Positions 43,254-53,374 of a DNA stretch of 64,000 nucleotides are shown piece by piece; within the stretch, counting starts at the first letter, position 1; every line of letters starts with the position of its first letter. The notes beneath the pieces are model-generated. The model was not told the origin of the DNA, did not search any database, and saw only the letters and a list, made by a program, of their open reading frames with translations. The stretch comes from Bacillota bacterium (GTDB lineage: Bacteria > Bacillota > Bacilli > Alicyclobacillales > SLC66). The position numbers were made by a program, and so were the translations under genes. The DNA lies in assembly GCA_021828865.1 (NCBI GenBank), contig JAJZCW010000007.1:1-64000 (forward strand), read 5' to 3'.

Positions 43254-44483
43254 CTATTCCCGCACGCTCGTAAGTTGACGCGTGTGTTCAGCCACTTGTC
43301 CCGGCTTCACCCTAATTCTTGCCACACCACTTTCCATCGCCGCCATGGCCACCGCTTCCGCCACATTCGGTGCCACACGCGGATCAAATGGCTTTGGTAT
43401 GACGTACTCAGAATTCAATTCTTCCTCTGTCACAAGGCTTGCAATTGCTTTTGCCGCAGCAATCTTCATTGGCTCATTGATGGTAGTCGCACGAGTATCG
43501 AGCGCTCCCCTAAAAATTCCCGGGAACGCAAGCACATTGTTCACCTGATTGGGGTAATCCGAACGGCCGGTGCCAATCACCCTCGCTCCAGCCGCCATCG
43601 CTTTTTCTGGCAAAATTTCTGGGTCCGGATTGGCCATAGCGAGTATGATCGGGTCTGGCGCCATGGACTTGACCATTTCTTCCGTTACGGTATTAGCCAC
43701 AGATACGCCGATAAACACATCTGCACCGACGATCACTTCTTGAAGTGGTCCCCTGACGCTTTCTCGGTTGGTGTTCTTGGCAATCCAATCTTTCAGTGGG
43801 TTCATATGGTCCCTGCCTTCGTAGATGGCCCCTTTGGTATCACACATGATGACAGAATGGACGCCGGAGGAAAGTAGCAGTTTCACGGTAGCAATGCCCG
43901 CCGCCCCTGCGCCGCTGACGACTACGCGGATGTCTTGAAGACTTTTGCCCACCACTTTGACCGCGTTCATCAAAGCCGCTAGGGATACAATCGCCGTCCC
44001 GTGCTGGTCATCGTGTAAAACGGGGATGTTCAACTCCTGCTTCAACCGCTCTTCTATTTCAAAGCAAGCCGGCGCTGCGATATCCTCGAGATTGATGCCA
44101 CCAAATGTTGGCGCTACCATTTTTACAAAATCAATGACTCGTTCCACTTCGGTCGCATCAATGCAAAGCGGCCAAGCATCGACTCCTGCAAAAGACTTGA
44201 ATAGGACTGCTTTGCCTTCCATCACTGGTAATCCGGCTTCTGCTCCAATGTTACCAAGGCCGAGAACCGCAGTACCGTTAGAAACCACTGCCACCAGATT
44301 GCCTTTGGCTGTATAATCGTAAACAAGATCGACATGTTGGTGGATTTCTTTACAAGGTTCTGCCACCCCAGGAGAGTAGGCTAAACTAAGGTCATAGGCT
44401 GTCGCCACCTGAACCTTTGGCGTCATCGTGATTTTACCCTGGTTGTCTTTATGTAACTTCAGTGCTTCTTCGCGCATGGTCAT
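43254..44483 (-). CDS. NAD(P)-dependent malic enzyme
   Basis: Decarboxylates malate to pyruvate. It is the short bacterial form of 409 residues, with no phosphotransacetylase domain. LSLAYSPGVAEPC near the N-terminus, the metal and substrate region NLEDIAAPACFEIE and VLHDDQHGTAI, and the dinucleotide motif VVSGAGAAGIA are conserved. ATG 44483 has AAGGA 10 bases upstream; the frame's earlier codons to 44534 lack a ribosome site. The position between dnaE and accD corresponds to ytsJ in B. subtilis. Confidence 0.94.
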   Translation of the reverse strand: MTMREEALKLHKDNQGKITMTPKVQVATAYDLSLAYSPGVAEPCKEIHQHVDLVYDYTAKGNLVAVVSNGTAVLGLGNIGAEAGLPVMEGKAVLFKSFAGVDAWPLCIDATEVERVIDFVKMVAPTFGGINLEDIAAPACFEIEERLKQELNIPVLHDDQHGTAIVSLAALMNAVKVVGKSLQDIRVVVSGAGAAGIATVKLLLSSGVHSVIMCDTKGAIYEGRDHMNPLKDWIAKNTNRESVRGPLQEVIVGADVFIGVSVANTVTEEMVKSMAPDPIILAMANPDPEILPEKAMAAGARVIGTGRSDYPNQVNNVLAFPGIFRGALDTRATTINEPMKIAAAKAIASLVTEEELNSEYVIPKPFDPRVAPNVAEAVAMAAMESGVARIRVKPGQVAEHTRQLTSVRE

Positions 44484-44559
44484 GTTTATCAAATCCTTCC
44501 GCTGACATCCGTATTCCACCATTATAGCACTCATGCTTCATTGACGAACAATGAATCGA

Positions 44560-47500
44560 TCATATAGATCTGACATTTTCATCCCCTACAATAGATTCCA
44601 ATTTTTTCATTAATTCTACGTTAACCCTCACCAACACTTTGTCAAGTAAACGTTTTTTCCCATTCTCATATACTAGAATCACCTGCGAGGCACCAGGATG
44701 GGCGATAAGTACTTTTCTGATTGCCTGCATACGACTGCGGTTCCTCTCCACTTCCGGTATTACTTTAATAAAAAGACGTTCCACCTCCTTTTCACTTGAG
44801 CCCTCAGGCTCACCTTTCGCCAGCCCACTTGCAATGGCAACCCCGGTAGCAAACCAGCGTTCTCCTTGCCCTTTCTCCACTCTCGCTTCGACACGAATCG
44901 CATCACCGATTTCAGGCAATTCGACCAGCGTGCGAAACACCGTGGGGAACACCACCAATTCTTGACACTCTGTTCCGTCTTCGATCGTCAAAAATGCCAT
45001 CGGTTCCCCACGTTTCGTTTGTATTTGCCGAAAGCCCTGCACTTTGCCAATTAATTGAACCATTTTTCCTGAATGAATCAGCAATTCCTGCCGTACCAGT
45101 TCTTTGATATCGTATAACGACTCCAGTCCAACCTGCGTTTGCAAGGCATTCACCTCTGCAAACGGATCGCTCGACACCACAAAACCGATCAACTCTTTCT
45201 CCCATGTCTCTATTTGTGACGGAGTGTCAGGCACCTCGATCCTATTTGGAACAGATGTCGGCTGCGAAGCCAGTTGTTGAAACGACAGTTGGCTCGCTGA
45301 CGTTTTTTTCCCCTGACGAGGCGCGTCCTTTTTAAGGAACTCCAGCATGTTGGATCTTGATTGACCTAAAAAGTCAAAGGCCCCTGCCATCACCAGGCTT
45401 TCCAGCACGCGTTTGCTGACCACACGACTTTCGAGCCTGGCAAAGGTCGCTTCCAGCCCTTGAAACACACCGTTCGCTTTCCGCTCCGCCAAAATGTGAT
45501 CGACCGCGGCAACCCCTACATTTTTGATCGCAAATAGCCCTAGGCGAATGCCAATCGTGCCGTTTGTCACCTCTGGCACACACTCTGCCTCGCTAAACCG
45601 CAGATCAGGAGGCAGCACCGGGATCTGCCGACGACGACAATCTTCTGCATACTGCGCGAGTTTATCCGGGCGGGACACGCTCTCCGTCATCAGCGCCGCC
45701 ATGTATTCCGCACGGTAATTGGCCTTCAGATGCGCCGTCTTTAATGCCAGCATGGCGTAGGCGGCAGCATGAGAACGATTAAACCCATAATCGGCAAATC
45801 GCTCGATCAAATGGTACACCTTCTTCGCCACATCATCGGAATAGCCGTTCTTCAGACACCCTTCGACAAAACTCGCTTTGGTCTCTTCTAAAATTTCTTT
45901 TTTCTTCTTGCCAATCGCCCTGCGCAAAACGTCCGCTTGCCCCAGAGAAAAACCAGCGAGTAGCGAGGCGATCTGCATGATTTGTTCCTGATACACAAGG
46001 ATGCCGTATGTGGAACGTAGGATGGGCGAAAGCTCCGGCACTTCGTAACGGATGGGAATATCCCCACGGCGGGCTTTCAGAAACGATGAGATTTGTTCCA
46101 TCGGACCAGGGCGATACAGCGACACCACCGCGATCAGGTCCTCAAGAGAGTTAGGTTTCATCTCCCTCAGCACCTGTTTGACTCCCACCGATTCAAGCTG
46201 AAAGCAGCCATCCGTGTCACCATGACCCAGAAGTGATTCCGTGGCGTGATCAAAAAGCTCCTCACCTAAAATGACGTTTTTCCCCCGCACAAGGCTTACA
46301 TAACGCAACGCGCGATCGCATATGGTCAGCGTTCGGAGTCCCAAAAAATCCATTTTCAAGAGCCCTGCTTCTTCTACCTCTTCCATGCTGTATTGCGTGA
46401 CGGGAATCGACTCCTGACCTTGCATCATGGGAACGAGGCGGGCTATCGGTTCACGACTAATGACCACACCCGCCGCATGCACCGACGCGTGTCGAGGCAG
46501 GCCCTCAATCCCCAGCGCCAATTCAAAAAGACGCTGAAGTGCAGGCGATCCCTCCACCAATTGGCGAAGTTCACGGTCCTCCTGCAGCGATTGCGTCAAT
46601 GTCACTCCAGGTCCGCCGGGGATTCTGCGCACCGCTTTTTCCACCAACGCCGATGGTGTTTTTAATACCCTCGCGACATCACGAACCGCAGCGCGGGCAG
46701 CGAGCGTTCCTAGCGTGCCGATTTGTGCCACGTGATCGCGACCGTATTTGTGCGCCACGTATTCAATGACCTCATAGCGCTTTTCCGCTTCAAAATCGAT
46801 GTCAATATCGGGCCACGTCACCCGTTCCGGGTTCAAAAAACGCTCAAAGAGCAAGCCGTAACGCACCGGGTCGACATCCGTGATCCGAAGCGAATATGCG
46901 ACAATACTGCCTGCTGCAGACCCCCTACCAGGTCCGGTGGAGATCCCTTTTTCGTGAGCAAACCGCATGAAATCCCAAACGATGAGAAAGTATCCAGAAA
47001 ACCCAAGCGAGGTAATGACGTCGAGTTCGTGTTCCAGGCGCTTGGCGTAGGTCTCGTCCACATGAGTCACTCGCTTTGGCAACCCTTCTCGTGCCAGACG
47101 CCGCAACTCCTCGTCTTCCGTCCGTCCTTGTGGCAAGGGAAAAAGCGGCATCCTCCTCTCGCCAAACGGCCACTCAAAGGCACAGCGATTCGCTATTTCA
47201 CAAGTCGCCGCGAGCGCTTCCGGATACTCGTGAAAAAGCCGCTTCATCTCCCCCACGCTGCGAAAATGAAAACTTGCACCAGTTTCGCGAAATGCCGCCG
47301 CCTCTTCCAGCGTCACACCACGATCAATGCCCGCCAACACATCGAGCAGGCGCAGATCCCTTTCCCGAACATGCCGGATCTCCGTGGTGGCTACATAAGG
47401 GATTTTCAGTTCATTTGCAAGACTCACCAGCCATTCGAGCCGCTTTGCATCTTCTTTTAGCCCTTGAGAACTCAGTTCCAGATACACCCTGTCTGCGCCA

Positions 47501-47985
47501 AACCAGTCCCTTAGCGTTTGCAAGTAGCGAATGGCAGGTTGCTTGTCTTTCGTTTGCATGGCACTTCGGATAGGACCCGCACGGTCTCCCACCAGACAAA
47601 GGAGTCCATTTGCATGCTGCTGAACCTCTGCCCACGTGTTGCCGTAAATTTCATGATGACTGTTTAACCCTGCAAGCGTGGCCAGTTTGGTCAGATGCGA
47701 ATACCCTTCAAACGACTCGGCATACAGCGTGATTTCTGCATAATCCGTCGAGAATCCCCTTTTACGTTCGTGAAACGCCCGCACGGCACTGCCTAAAACT
47801 GGTTGTATCCCTGCACTTCGAAGCGTCTTCCAATTGGCAAGTCCTCCGTAAAAACCGTTTTGGTCTGCCACGCCAAGGGCTGTCATCCCTTCTGCTTGTG
47901 CTATTTTGACAATATCGCCAAGGCGTGCCGCGCTATAGAGCAGGCTGTATTCCGTACAAACCCTCAGATGCACCAACTCGCTCAT
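44560..47985 (-). CDS. dnaE: DNA polymerase III alpha subunit, DnaE type
   Basis: A replicative polymerase of 1141 residues. An N-terminal PHP domain, the C-family palm with PDIDIDFE (metal aspartates), a helix-hairpin-helix region and an OB fold (VQLIGKVQGFRQIQTKRGEPMAFLTIED) follow in order. The PHP metal site is degenerate. The block that usually reads HLHVHTEYSLLDGA here reads HLRVCTEYSLLYSA, and the DHG motif reads DQN, so no PHP exonuclease is expected. There is no inserted DnaQ-like exonuclease, so this is not PolC. In low-GC Gram-positives DnaE extends primers ahead of PolC. Its ATG overlaps the stop of a sensor kinase gene. Confidence 0.96.
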   Translation of the reverse strand: MSELVHLRVCTEYSLLYSAARLGDIVKIAQAEGMTALGVADQNGFYGGLANWKTLRSAGIQPVLGSAVRAFHERKRGFSTDYAEITLYAESFEGYSHLTKLATLAGLNSHHEIYGNTWAEVQQHANGLLCLVGDRAGPIRSAMQTKDKQPAIRYLQTLRDWFGADRVYLELSSQGLKEDAKRLEWLVSLANELKIPYVATTEIRHVRERDLRLLDVLAGIDRGVTLEEAAAFRETGASFHFRSVGEMKRLFHEYPEALAATCEIANRCAFEWPFGERRMPLFPLPQGRTEDEELRRLAREGLPKRVTHVDETYAKRLEHELDVITSLGFSGYFLIVWDFMRFAHEKGISTGPGRGSAAGSIVAYSLRITDVDPVRYGLLFERFLNPERVTWPDIDIDFEAEKRYEVIEYVAHKYGRDHVAQIGTLGTLAARAAVRDVARVLKTPSALVEKAVRRIPGGPGVTLTQSLQEDRELRQLVEGSPALQRLFELALGIEGLPRHASVHAAGVVISREPIARLVPMMQGQESIPVTQYSMEEVEEAGLLKMDFLGLRTLTICDRALRYVSLVRGKNVILGEELFDHATESLLGHGDTDGCFQLESVGVKQVLREMKPNSLEDLIAVVSLYRPGPMEQISSFLKARRGDIPIRYEVPELSPILRSTYGILVYQEQIMQIASLLAGFSLGQADVLRRAIGKKKKEILEETKASFVEGCLKNGYSDDVAKKVYHLIERFADYGFNRSHAAAYAMLALKTAHLKANYRAEYMAALMTESVSRPDKLAQYAEDCRRRQIPVLPPDLRFSEAECVPEVTNGTIGIRLGLFAIKNVGVAAVDHILAERKANGVFQGLEATFARLESRVVSKRVLESLVMAGAFDFLGQSRSNMLEFLKKDAPRQGKKTSASQLSFQQLASQPTSVPNRIEVPDTPSQIETWEKELIGFVVSSDPFAEVNALQTQVGLESLYDIKELVRQELLIHSGKMVQLIGKVQGFRQIQTKRGEPMAFLTIEDGTECQELVVFPTVFRTLVELPEIGDAIRVEARVEKGQGERWFATGVAIASGLAKGEPEGSSEKEVERLFIKVIPEVERNRSRMQAIRKVLIAHPGASQVILVYENGKKRLLDKVLVRVNVELMKKLESIVGDENVRSI

Positions 47986-49376
47986 GCCTCGTCACGCTCC
48001 TCCGTCTTGCAAAGCAACAACGCCACTTCCACTTCCGTTCCTCCATCGCTAGGGCACCTTACGATCAGTTGGCCACTCGCCTTTTCGATGATTTCCCTGC
48101 AGATGGCAAGGCCAAGTCCAGCCCCACCTTCACTGCGGCTACGCGCCTTGTCCGCCCGGTAAAAACGCTCTGTCACATAAGGCAAATCTTCCGCTGGAAT
48201 CCCTTCACCCGAATCCTTGACCATCAGATGTATTCGATCATTGACAAGTGAAGCAAGCACTGCGATTTTTTTTCCGGAAGGCGTGTATTTGCGAGAATTG
48301 TCGAGAAGTGCGCGAAGCACTTGTTCTAGTTGGAGGGACTCGATACAGGCTATCGCTTCTTTTGCATCGCCCAGATCAATGGTCCACTTAAACTGAGGAT
48401 AGAGCTGCACCCACTTACCAGTCACGCTCTCCACCACTGACCCAATGTGCGCATGGCGGGGGCCGCTTCCCTCCTCCTGCTCCATCGCAGCAAGCGAAAG
48501 CATCTGACCGGTCATCAACCGTAAGTGGTGAATTTCCTCCTCAATCGCTGCGACCGCTTCACGGCGCAACGCCTCGTCCTCCCACCCCCACCGCCGAAGC
48601 AGGTTGACATAACCTTCAAGGACAGAAAGCGGCGTCCTCAGTTCATGAGACGCATCGGCGACAAACTGACGTTCCCGCAAAAAGGCGGAAGCCAGCCGAT
48701 CCAGCATCTCATTGAAGGTTTGACCTAGTTCAGAAAGCTCGTCTCTGCGCTTTGGCACCTCAATCCTGGAACTGAGATCACCTGGCGTAATCGATCGGGC
48801 CGTAGCAATGAGCTCCCGGATCGGTTGTAAAGAGTACCGCGCGAGAAAATAACTCGCCACTGCGGCAATTGCAAGCCCCCCGAGGGACCCGGTGAGAAGG
48901 AGATAAAAAACGAAGGCAATACTGCGATCGAGTAATTCGACATTTTCCAACCATTGCAGTGTCACCACGGTATGTCGCAAGCGCACACTTGCGCTCGCCA
49001 AAAGCACCCGCTGCTCGTGCTGCTGATACAGGAACACGCTATTTCCAAGCTGTACCTTTTGCCCTTGCCCTTGTGGCAACCATTTGGGGAGAAAATTGAC
49101 AGAGGTAGCCGTCAACACTTGTTGATTAGCGCCGAGCAACCTCACCATCTGCTTGGGGTCAGGCACGGCATGGTTGACCGTGGCCACTGCAACTGACAGA
49201 CTATCGCCCTGAATTTTACGCTCCATATCATAGAGACGGCTGAGTAATACCTGTTTTTCATTTTGAATATTGACATTTTCAAATTCGAGATACACGAATG
49301 CATTGAACATCGCAAAAATAGCCGCAACAACTAGCGTGGATAGCGCGACAAAGCGCCAGGTGATCGTTAGTTTCAT
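47982..49376 (-). CDS. HAMP-domain sensor histidine kinase
   Basis: A membrane kinase of 464 residues. One segment at about 10-30 and another near 155-180 flank an extracytoplasmic domain; a HAMP linker follows. HisKA has the acceptor His in DASHELRTPLSVLEGY, and an ATPase domain has LDNSRKYTPSG, VKDSGEGIP and GAGLGLAI. It is coupled to the response regulator upstream (ATGA overlap at 49373) and to dnaE downstream (ATGA overlap at 47982). The signal is unknown. Confidence 0.93.
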   Translation of the reverse strand: MKLTITWRFVALSTLVVAAIFAMFNAFVYLEFENVNIQNEKQVLLSRLYDMERKIQGDSLSVAVATVNHAVPDPKQMVRLLGANQQVLTATSVNFLPKWLPQGQGQKVQLGNSVFLYQQHEQRVLLASASVRLRHTVVTLQWLENVELLDRSIAFVFYLLLTGSLGGLAIAAVASYFLARYSLQPIRELIATARSITPGDLSSRIEVPKRRDELSELGQTFNEMLDRLASAFLRERQFVADASHELRTPLSVLEGYVNLLRRWGWEDEALRREAVAAIEEEIHHLRLMTGQMLSLAAMEQEEGSGPRHAHIGSVVESVTGKWVQLYPQFKWTIDLGDAKEAIACIESLQLEQVLRALLDNSRKYTPSGKKIAVLASLVNDRIHLMVKDSGEGIPAEDLPYVTERFYRADKARSRSEGGAGLGLAICREIIEKASGQLIVRCPSDGGTEVEVALLLCKTEERDEA

Positions 49377-50053
49377 GATTGTCTGAGCACATAGCCAACG
49401 CCGCGGATCGTGTGAATAAGCGACTCGCCAAATGGCTCGTCCACCTTCATCCGCAAGTACCTGATATAGACATCCACCACGTTGGTTTCCCCCTCAAAGT
49501 GATACCCCCACACCTGCCTCAAAATCGCGTCTCTTGTTAGCACCTTGTCCGCATTTTTCATGAGATAGTGAAGGAGATCAAATTCCCTCGTCGTCAGTTC
49601 TAGCGGCATCTCTTTGCGAAGCACCCTTCGCTCATCCGGTATCAGTTCCAAATCGGCGTATTTCAGGCGTATGTGATTGCCGTTTCTTCGCAGCGCCGCT
49701 CGAACGCGCGCGAGCAATTCCTCCGTCTCAAACGGCTTAGTGACATAATCGTCCGCCCCCGCATCAAGCCCCGCCACTTTATCTCCCACACGATCTCTGG
49801 CCGTCAGGATGATGATGGGCGTGGATTTGATCTTACGAAGGTGTTTGCATATGTCAAGCCCGTTCATGCCGGGCAACATCAAATCGAGCAGCACCAGATC
49901 AAAATCATTTTCTAGTGCCAATTCCAGTCCACGGTCTCCGCTGTATTCGACTGTTACCTGATACCCCTCATGACGGAGTTCGAGCTCGATGATGCGGGCA
50001 ATCTTCCGTTCATCCTCCACCACCAGAACTGCCTTCTCATTCCCCGCTTCCAC
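49373..50053 (-). CDS. OmpR/PhoB-family response regulator
   Basis: 226 residues. The receiver domain has the acidic pair Glu13-Asp14, phospho-acceptor Asp57 in LVLLDLMLPGMNG, and the conserved Lys in YVTKPFE. A winged-helix output domain ends in the usual VDVYIRYLRMKVDE and TIRGVGYVLR. GTG 50053 is preceded by AGGGGG. It forms a two-component pair with the next gene. The target genes are unknown. Confidence 0.94.
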   Translation of the reverse strand: MEAGNEKAVLVVEDERKIARIIELELRHEGYQVTVEYSGDRGLELALENDFDLVLLDLMLPGMNGLDICKHLRKIKSTPIIILTARDRVGDKVAGLDAGADDYVTKPFETEELLARVRAALRRNGNHIRLKYADLELIPDERRVLRKEMPLELTTREFDLLHYLMKNADKVLTRDAILRQVWGYHFEGETNVVDVYIRYLRMKVDEPFGESLIHTIRGVGYVLRQS

Positions 50054-50066
50054 GCCTTTTCGCCCC

Positions 50067-51371
50067 CTAGCGCTCCAGCACCTGAATGGTTACCAGGCAT
50101 TTGCCCACGAGTTCCTGTCCACGAAAAAGCTCCACATCCACTTTCCCGACTTTACGGCCAAAATCCACCACGCGAGCCTTGGCTTCCAAGTGCTGTTCAA
50201 TTTGCACAGGCTTCAAAAAATAAAGGGTAGCATTTTCCAACATCATATTGGCATCGCGAACCTTACGAAGCGCCTGAATAGCTGCTTCTGACACCACCGT
50301 CATAAACGCGCCTGCAGAAAGCCCGCCGTGATTCGTTGACATCTGCGGCGTGATTTCACCCGCCACCACGACAGTCTTGTCCTCAGATTCCACAGAAAAA
50401 CGCGACAGCACGATATCCTCAATCGTATCTGCCAGTTGAGGCTGTTTTTGATTGTATTGCAGCGCCTTGATCACGTCCTGTCGGCTAATGACGCCAACCA
50501 GTCGCTTAAATTCAACCACCGGCAACAGTTCAAGTCCTTCCCACACCATCATATGCGCGGCAGAGGCAACAGAGGTCTTGGCATTCACTGAAATCGGCTG
50601 CTTCGTCATCAATCGTTCAATACTTTCATCAAACCCCTGCCCATACACATCTTTCGCCGTAATGACACCGACGAGCTTCCCATCCTCCTGTAGCACCGGA
50701 AAGCGAGAATGCCCCGTCTCATCGACCAGTTCACGGTAATCCCTCACCAATTGGTGCGTGTAAAGCACACTGGGCGGTTGAGGACTAAGCAGATCTTCCA
50801 CCAGTAAAATATCTTTTTTGATGAGTCTGTCGTAAATGGCACGGTTGATGAGTGATGCCACAGAAAACGTATCATAGGCAGAGGAGATGATGGGAAGTTC
50901 CAGGCGATCCGCCAGTTCAATCACATCCGGCGTAGTAGAGAAACCTCCAGTCACCAGCACTGCGGCACCGTGCTCAAGCGATGCCATGTGCACTGCCTCT
51001 CGATTGCCTACGATAACTAATGACCCGGGATCGATGTATTTCAGCATCGCTTCAATTTTCATCGCACCAATCACAAATTTATGAAGGGTTTTATGTAGAC
51101 CCCCTCTTCCGCCCACCACGGTTCCATCGACAATGTTGACCACTTCGGCATACGTCAACCTGTCAATATCCCGTCTTTGCTTCTTTTCAATGCGAACTGT
51201 ACCAACCCGCTCAATCGTGGTGACTAACCCCTGGCCTTCCGCTTCCTTGATGGCCCGATAAGCTGTTCCTTCACTGACGGCAAGTTGTTTCGCTACCTGA
51301 CGCACAGATATTTTGTCTCCCACAGGCAATTCTTCTATGTGTTGCAAGATCAAATCATGCTTTGTAGTCAT
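50067..51371 (-). CDS. YtoI-like protein: HTH - DRTGG - CBS pair - hotdog
   Basis: 434 residues with four modules. An N-terminal winged helix (KISVRQVAKQLAVSEGTAYRAIKEAE) is followed by a DRTGG domain, two CBS motifs (SRFPVLQEDGKLVGVITAKDVYG and the VVEFKRLVGVISRQDVIKAL region) and a C-terminal hotdog thioesterase-like domain. The B. subtilis homologue YtoI lies near dnaE too. CBS pairs usually bind adenosyl nucleotides, so it may be a nucleotide-sensing transcription factor. The start at ATG 51371 has GGGGAG upstream and matches the family N-terminus; the 24 codons before it do not. Confidence 0.9.
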   Translation of the reverse strand: MTTKHDLILQHIEELPVGDKISVRQVAKQLAVSEGTAYRAIKEAEGQGLVTTIERVGTVRIEKKQRRDIDRLTYAEVVNIVDGTVVGGRGGLHKTLHKFVIGAMKIEAMLKYIDPGSLVIVGNREAVHMASLEHGAAVLVTGGFSTTPDVIELADRLELPIISSAYDTFSVASLINRAIYDRLIKKDILLVEDLLSPQPPSVLYTHQLVRDYRELVDETGHSRFPVLQEDGKLVGVITAKDVYGQGFDESIERLMTKQPISVNAKTSVASAAHMMVWEGLELLPVVEFKRLVGVISRQDVIKALQYNQKQPQLADTIEDIVLSRFSVESEDKTVVVAGEITPQMSTNHGGLSAGAFMTVVSEAAIQALRKVRDANMMLENATLYFLKPVQIEQHLEAKARVVDFGRKVGKVDVELFRGQELVGKCLVTIQVLER

Positions 51372-51481
51372 TTTGCTCCCCACTTTCAAATGCATAGACC
51401 TATTATACAACAGCATAGCAAAAAAAGCCTGCCTACCAGGCAAGCTGTGTTACTTATCCCGTTTCTCAGTTTCTCAGCCCG

Positions 51482-53356
51482 TCACAACACAATAGCCTTG
51501 GCAGAGGCTTGTCTACGCGTGTAATCCGTCAGCGCCACGGTGATCTCGTATCGCAAAAGCGGTGTAATCAGATAAATCCCGCGGAAGTGCTCCATCGCCG
51601 CCTCGATCAATTCTTTGGCGATGGCGATGCCCTCTTCCCGCGCGCGCGCGCCTTCGTACTGCGCCATTCTCCCACGCGTCTCATCAGTTAGCGTGATGCC
51701 TGGTACTTCATTGTGCAAAAATTCCGCATTGCGTTTGCTGACAAGCGGCATGATGCCGACAAAAATCGGCACATCAAGGTGCTTGGTCGCTTCTTTCAAC
51801 TTGCCAAAAAAGTTCGGGTCGTAAATGGGTTGCGTCATGATAAAATCCGCGCCCGCTTCCACTTTTCGCTCCAATCGTCGAATGGCCTTGTCAAAATGCA
51901 ACACGTGCGGATTGAAAGCCGCACCCACGACAAAATGCGACCGTTCTGTTAGTGGTTTGCCAGAAAAAGCGATGCCTTCGTTCAATTGCTTGACCATGCG
52001 GATCATTTCCAGCGAATTCACTTCAAATACCGAGGTGGAACCAGGCAAATCACCAAAGCGCGATGGATCTCCCGTCACCAGAAGAACCTGGCGAATATCG
52101 AGGGCATGCAGCCCCATCAGGTGGGACTGTTGGCCTATCAAATTGCGATCGCGAGCCGAAATATGCAAGAGCGGCTCAATACCCCTTTGCTTCATCAGCG
52201 CACCAAGTGCCAAGTTGCTCATTCTCGTGATCGCGAGGGAGTTGTCAGCAAGCGTGATCGCATCCGCGCCCGCTTTGTGCAGCGCTTCGGCCCCCTCCAT
52301 GAACTTGTTTTTGGACAAGTCTTTCGGAGGATCGAGCTCGACAATAATCGTGTAGTCAGTTTTTACTTTTTCATGAATCAACGGATAGGATGACGGTTCT
52401 GTATCTGGTCTCGCGGCGATGGGTTCGCGGCGACTCGTGACGCTGATTCTCTCTTTTTTTACTTGATGCCAATCGATTGGTGCCAAATGTCCTACCGCGC
52501 GCGCCATTTCCCGAATGTGTTCAGGAGTTGTGCCGCAGCAACCCCCGAGAATGCGCACCCCGAGTGCATGCAATTCGTGCGCCATCGCACCAAAGTAAGC
52601 AGGTTCTGAAGGATAATCGTACTTGCCGTCTGTGATCGAAAGAAGGCCGGCATTGGGGTACACGGACAACACCGCATCCTCCGGGATCGGGGACTTGGCA
52701 AGCGCACGCCGCATATCATTGGGACCAAAGCGGCAATTCAGTCCGACCACGCTCGCCCCTTGTTCCCGCAGTCGTAAAAACGCCTCACCAAGCGGTGTGC
52801 CGTCACGGGTGACCTCAAGGTCGATCAGCGACAATTGCGCCATCACGGGAAGTGTGGTCAATGCACGCGCCACCTGCAAAGCAAGTGACAATTCCTCCAG
52901 ATCTAGAAACGTTTCAAGCAAAATCGCATCCGGCTCTTCTTCGAGCAGCGCGCTCATTTGTTCTCGATAAATTTCGACTGCTTCGCTCGCAGGCAGCACT
53001 TGTCTGCGAACCCCTCTTATCGATCCGACAGTTCCCGTTATGTACGCATCTTTTCCCACAGAGGAGCGAGCTAGACGGACAGCGGCGCGATTGATCTCCC
53101 GCACTTCATTTTCGAGTCCATAGCGTGCAAGTCCCAAGCGATTGGCGCCAAATGTGTTGGTCTCGATCAATCTGGCACCCGCTTCGTAATAGGAACGGTG
53201 AATGCCAGCCACCACATCGTCTTTGGTCAGGTTGAACTCCTCGTAGCACTGCCCCACGGGAGCTCCCAACCGATAAATTTGCGTGGCCATCGCTCCATCG
53301 CCAATTAACATCCTTGACTTGACATGCGTCAGTAAATCTTCGCGCACTCCCTCCAT
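51482..53356 (-). CDS. Bifunctional homocysteine S-methyltransferase / methylenetetrahydrofolate reductase
   Basis: 624 residues in two enzymes. The N-terminal half (about 1-300) is a zinc-dependent homocysteine methyltransferase with ETNTFGANRLGL, the Cys in LNCRFGPNDM and the zinc pair GGCCGTTPEHI. The C-terminal half (about 335-620) is a flavin-dependent MTHFR barrel with IIVELDPPKDLSKN and FIMTQPIYDPNFF. The fusion corresponds to B. subtilis YitJ, which makes methyl donors for methionine. In B. subtilis yitJ has a SAM riboswitch. Here only 18 bases separate it from the gene upstream, so no such leader is possible at this site. Confidence 0.94.
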   Translation of the reverse strand: MEGVREDLLTHVKSRMLIGDGAMATQIYRLGAPVGQCYEEFNLTKDDVVAGIHRSYYEAGARLIETNTFGANRLGLARYGLENEVREINRAAVRLARSSVGKDAYITGTVGSIRGVRRQVLPASEAVEIYREQMSALLEEEPDAILLETFLDLEELSLALQVARALTTLPVMAQLSLIDLEVTRDGTPLGEAFLRLREQGASVVGLNCRFGPNDMRRALAKSPIPEDAVLSVYPNAGLLSITDGKYDYPSEPAYFGAMAHELHALGVRILGGCCGTTPEHIREMARAVGHLAPIDWHQVKKERISVTSRREPIAARPDTEPSSYPLIHEKVKTDYTIIVELDPPKDLSKNKFMEGAEALHKAGADAITLADNSLAITRMSNLALGALMKQRGIEPLLHISARDRNLIGQQSHLMGLHALDIRQVLLVTGDPSRFGDLPGSTSVFEVNSLEMIRMVKQLNEGIAFSGKPLTERSHFVVGAAFNPHVLHFDKAIRRLERKVEAGADFIMTQPIYDPNFFGKLKEATKHLDVPIFVGIMPLVSKRNAEFLHNEVPGITLTDETRGRMAQYEGARAREEGIAIAKELIEAAMEHFRGIYLITPLLRYEITVALTDYTRRQASAKAIVL

Positions 53357-53374
53357 AGCCGCCTTCCTCCCAAT

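Noticed and set aside
43236-43877. 213-codon plus-strand ORF opposite the malic enzyme gene
   Set aside because: Antisense shadow, rich in His, Arg and Cys, with no ribosome site or family match.
46723-47460. 245-codon plus-strand ORF opposite dnaE
   Set aside because: Antisense shadow of the polymerase gene, with biased Arg/His/Pro composition and no motif.
53357-53374. SAM riboswitch before the methyltransferase-MTHFR gene
   Set aside because: Only 18 bases separate the genes, so there is no room for an S-box leader here.
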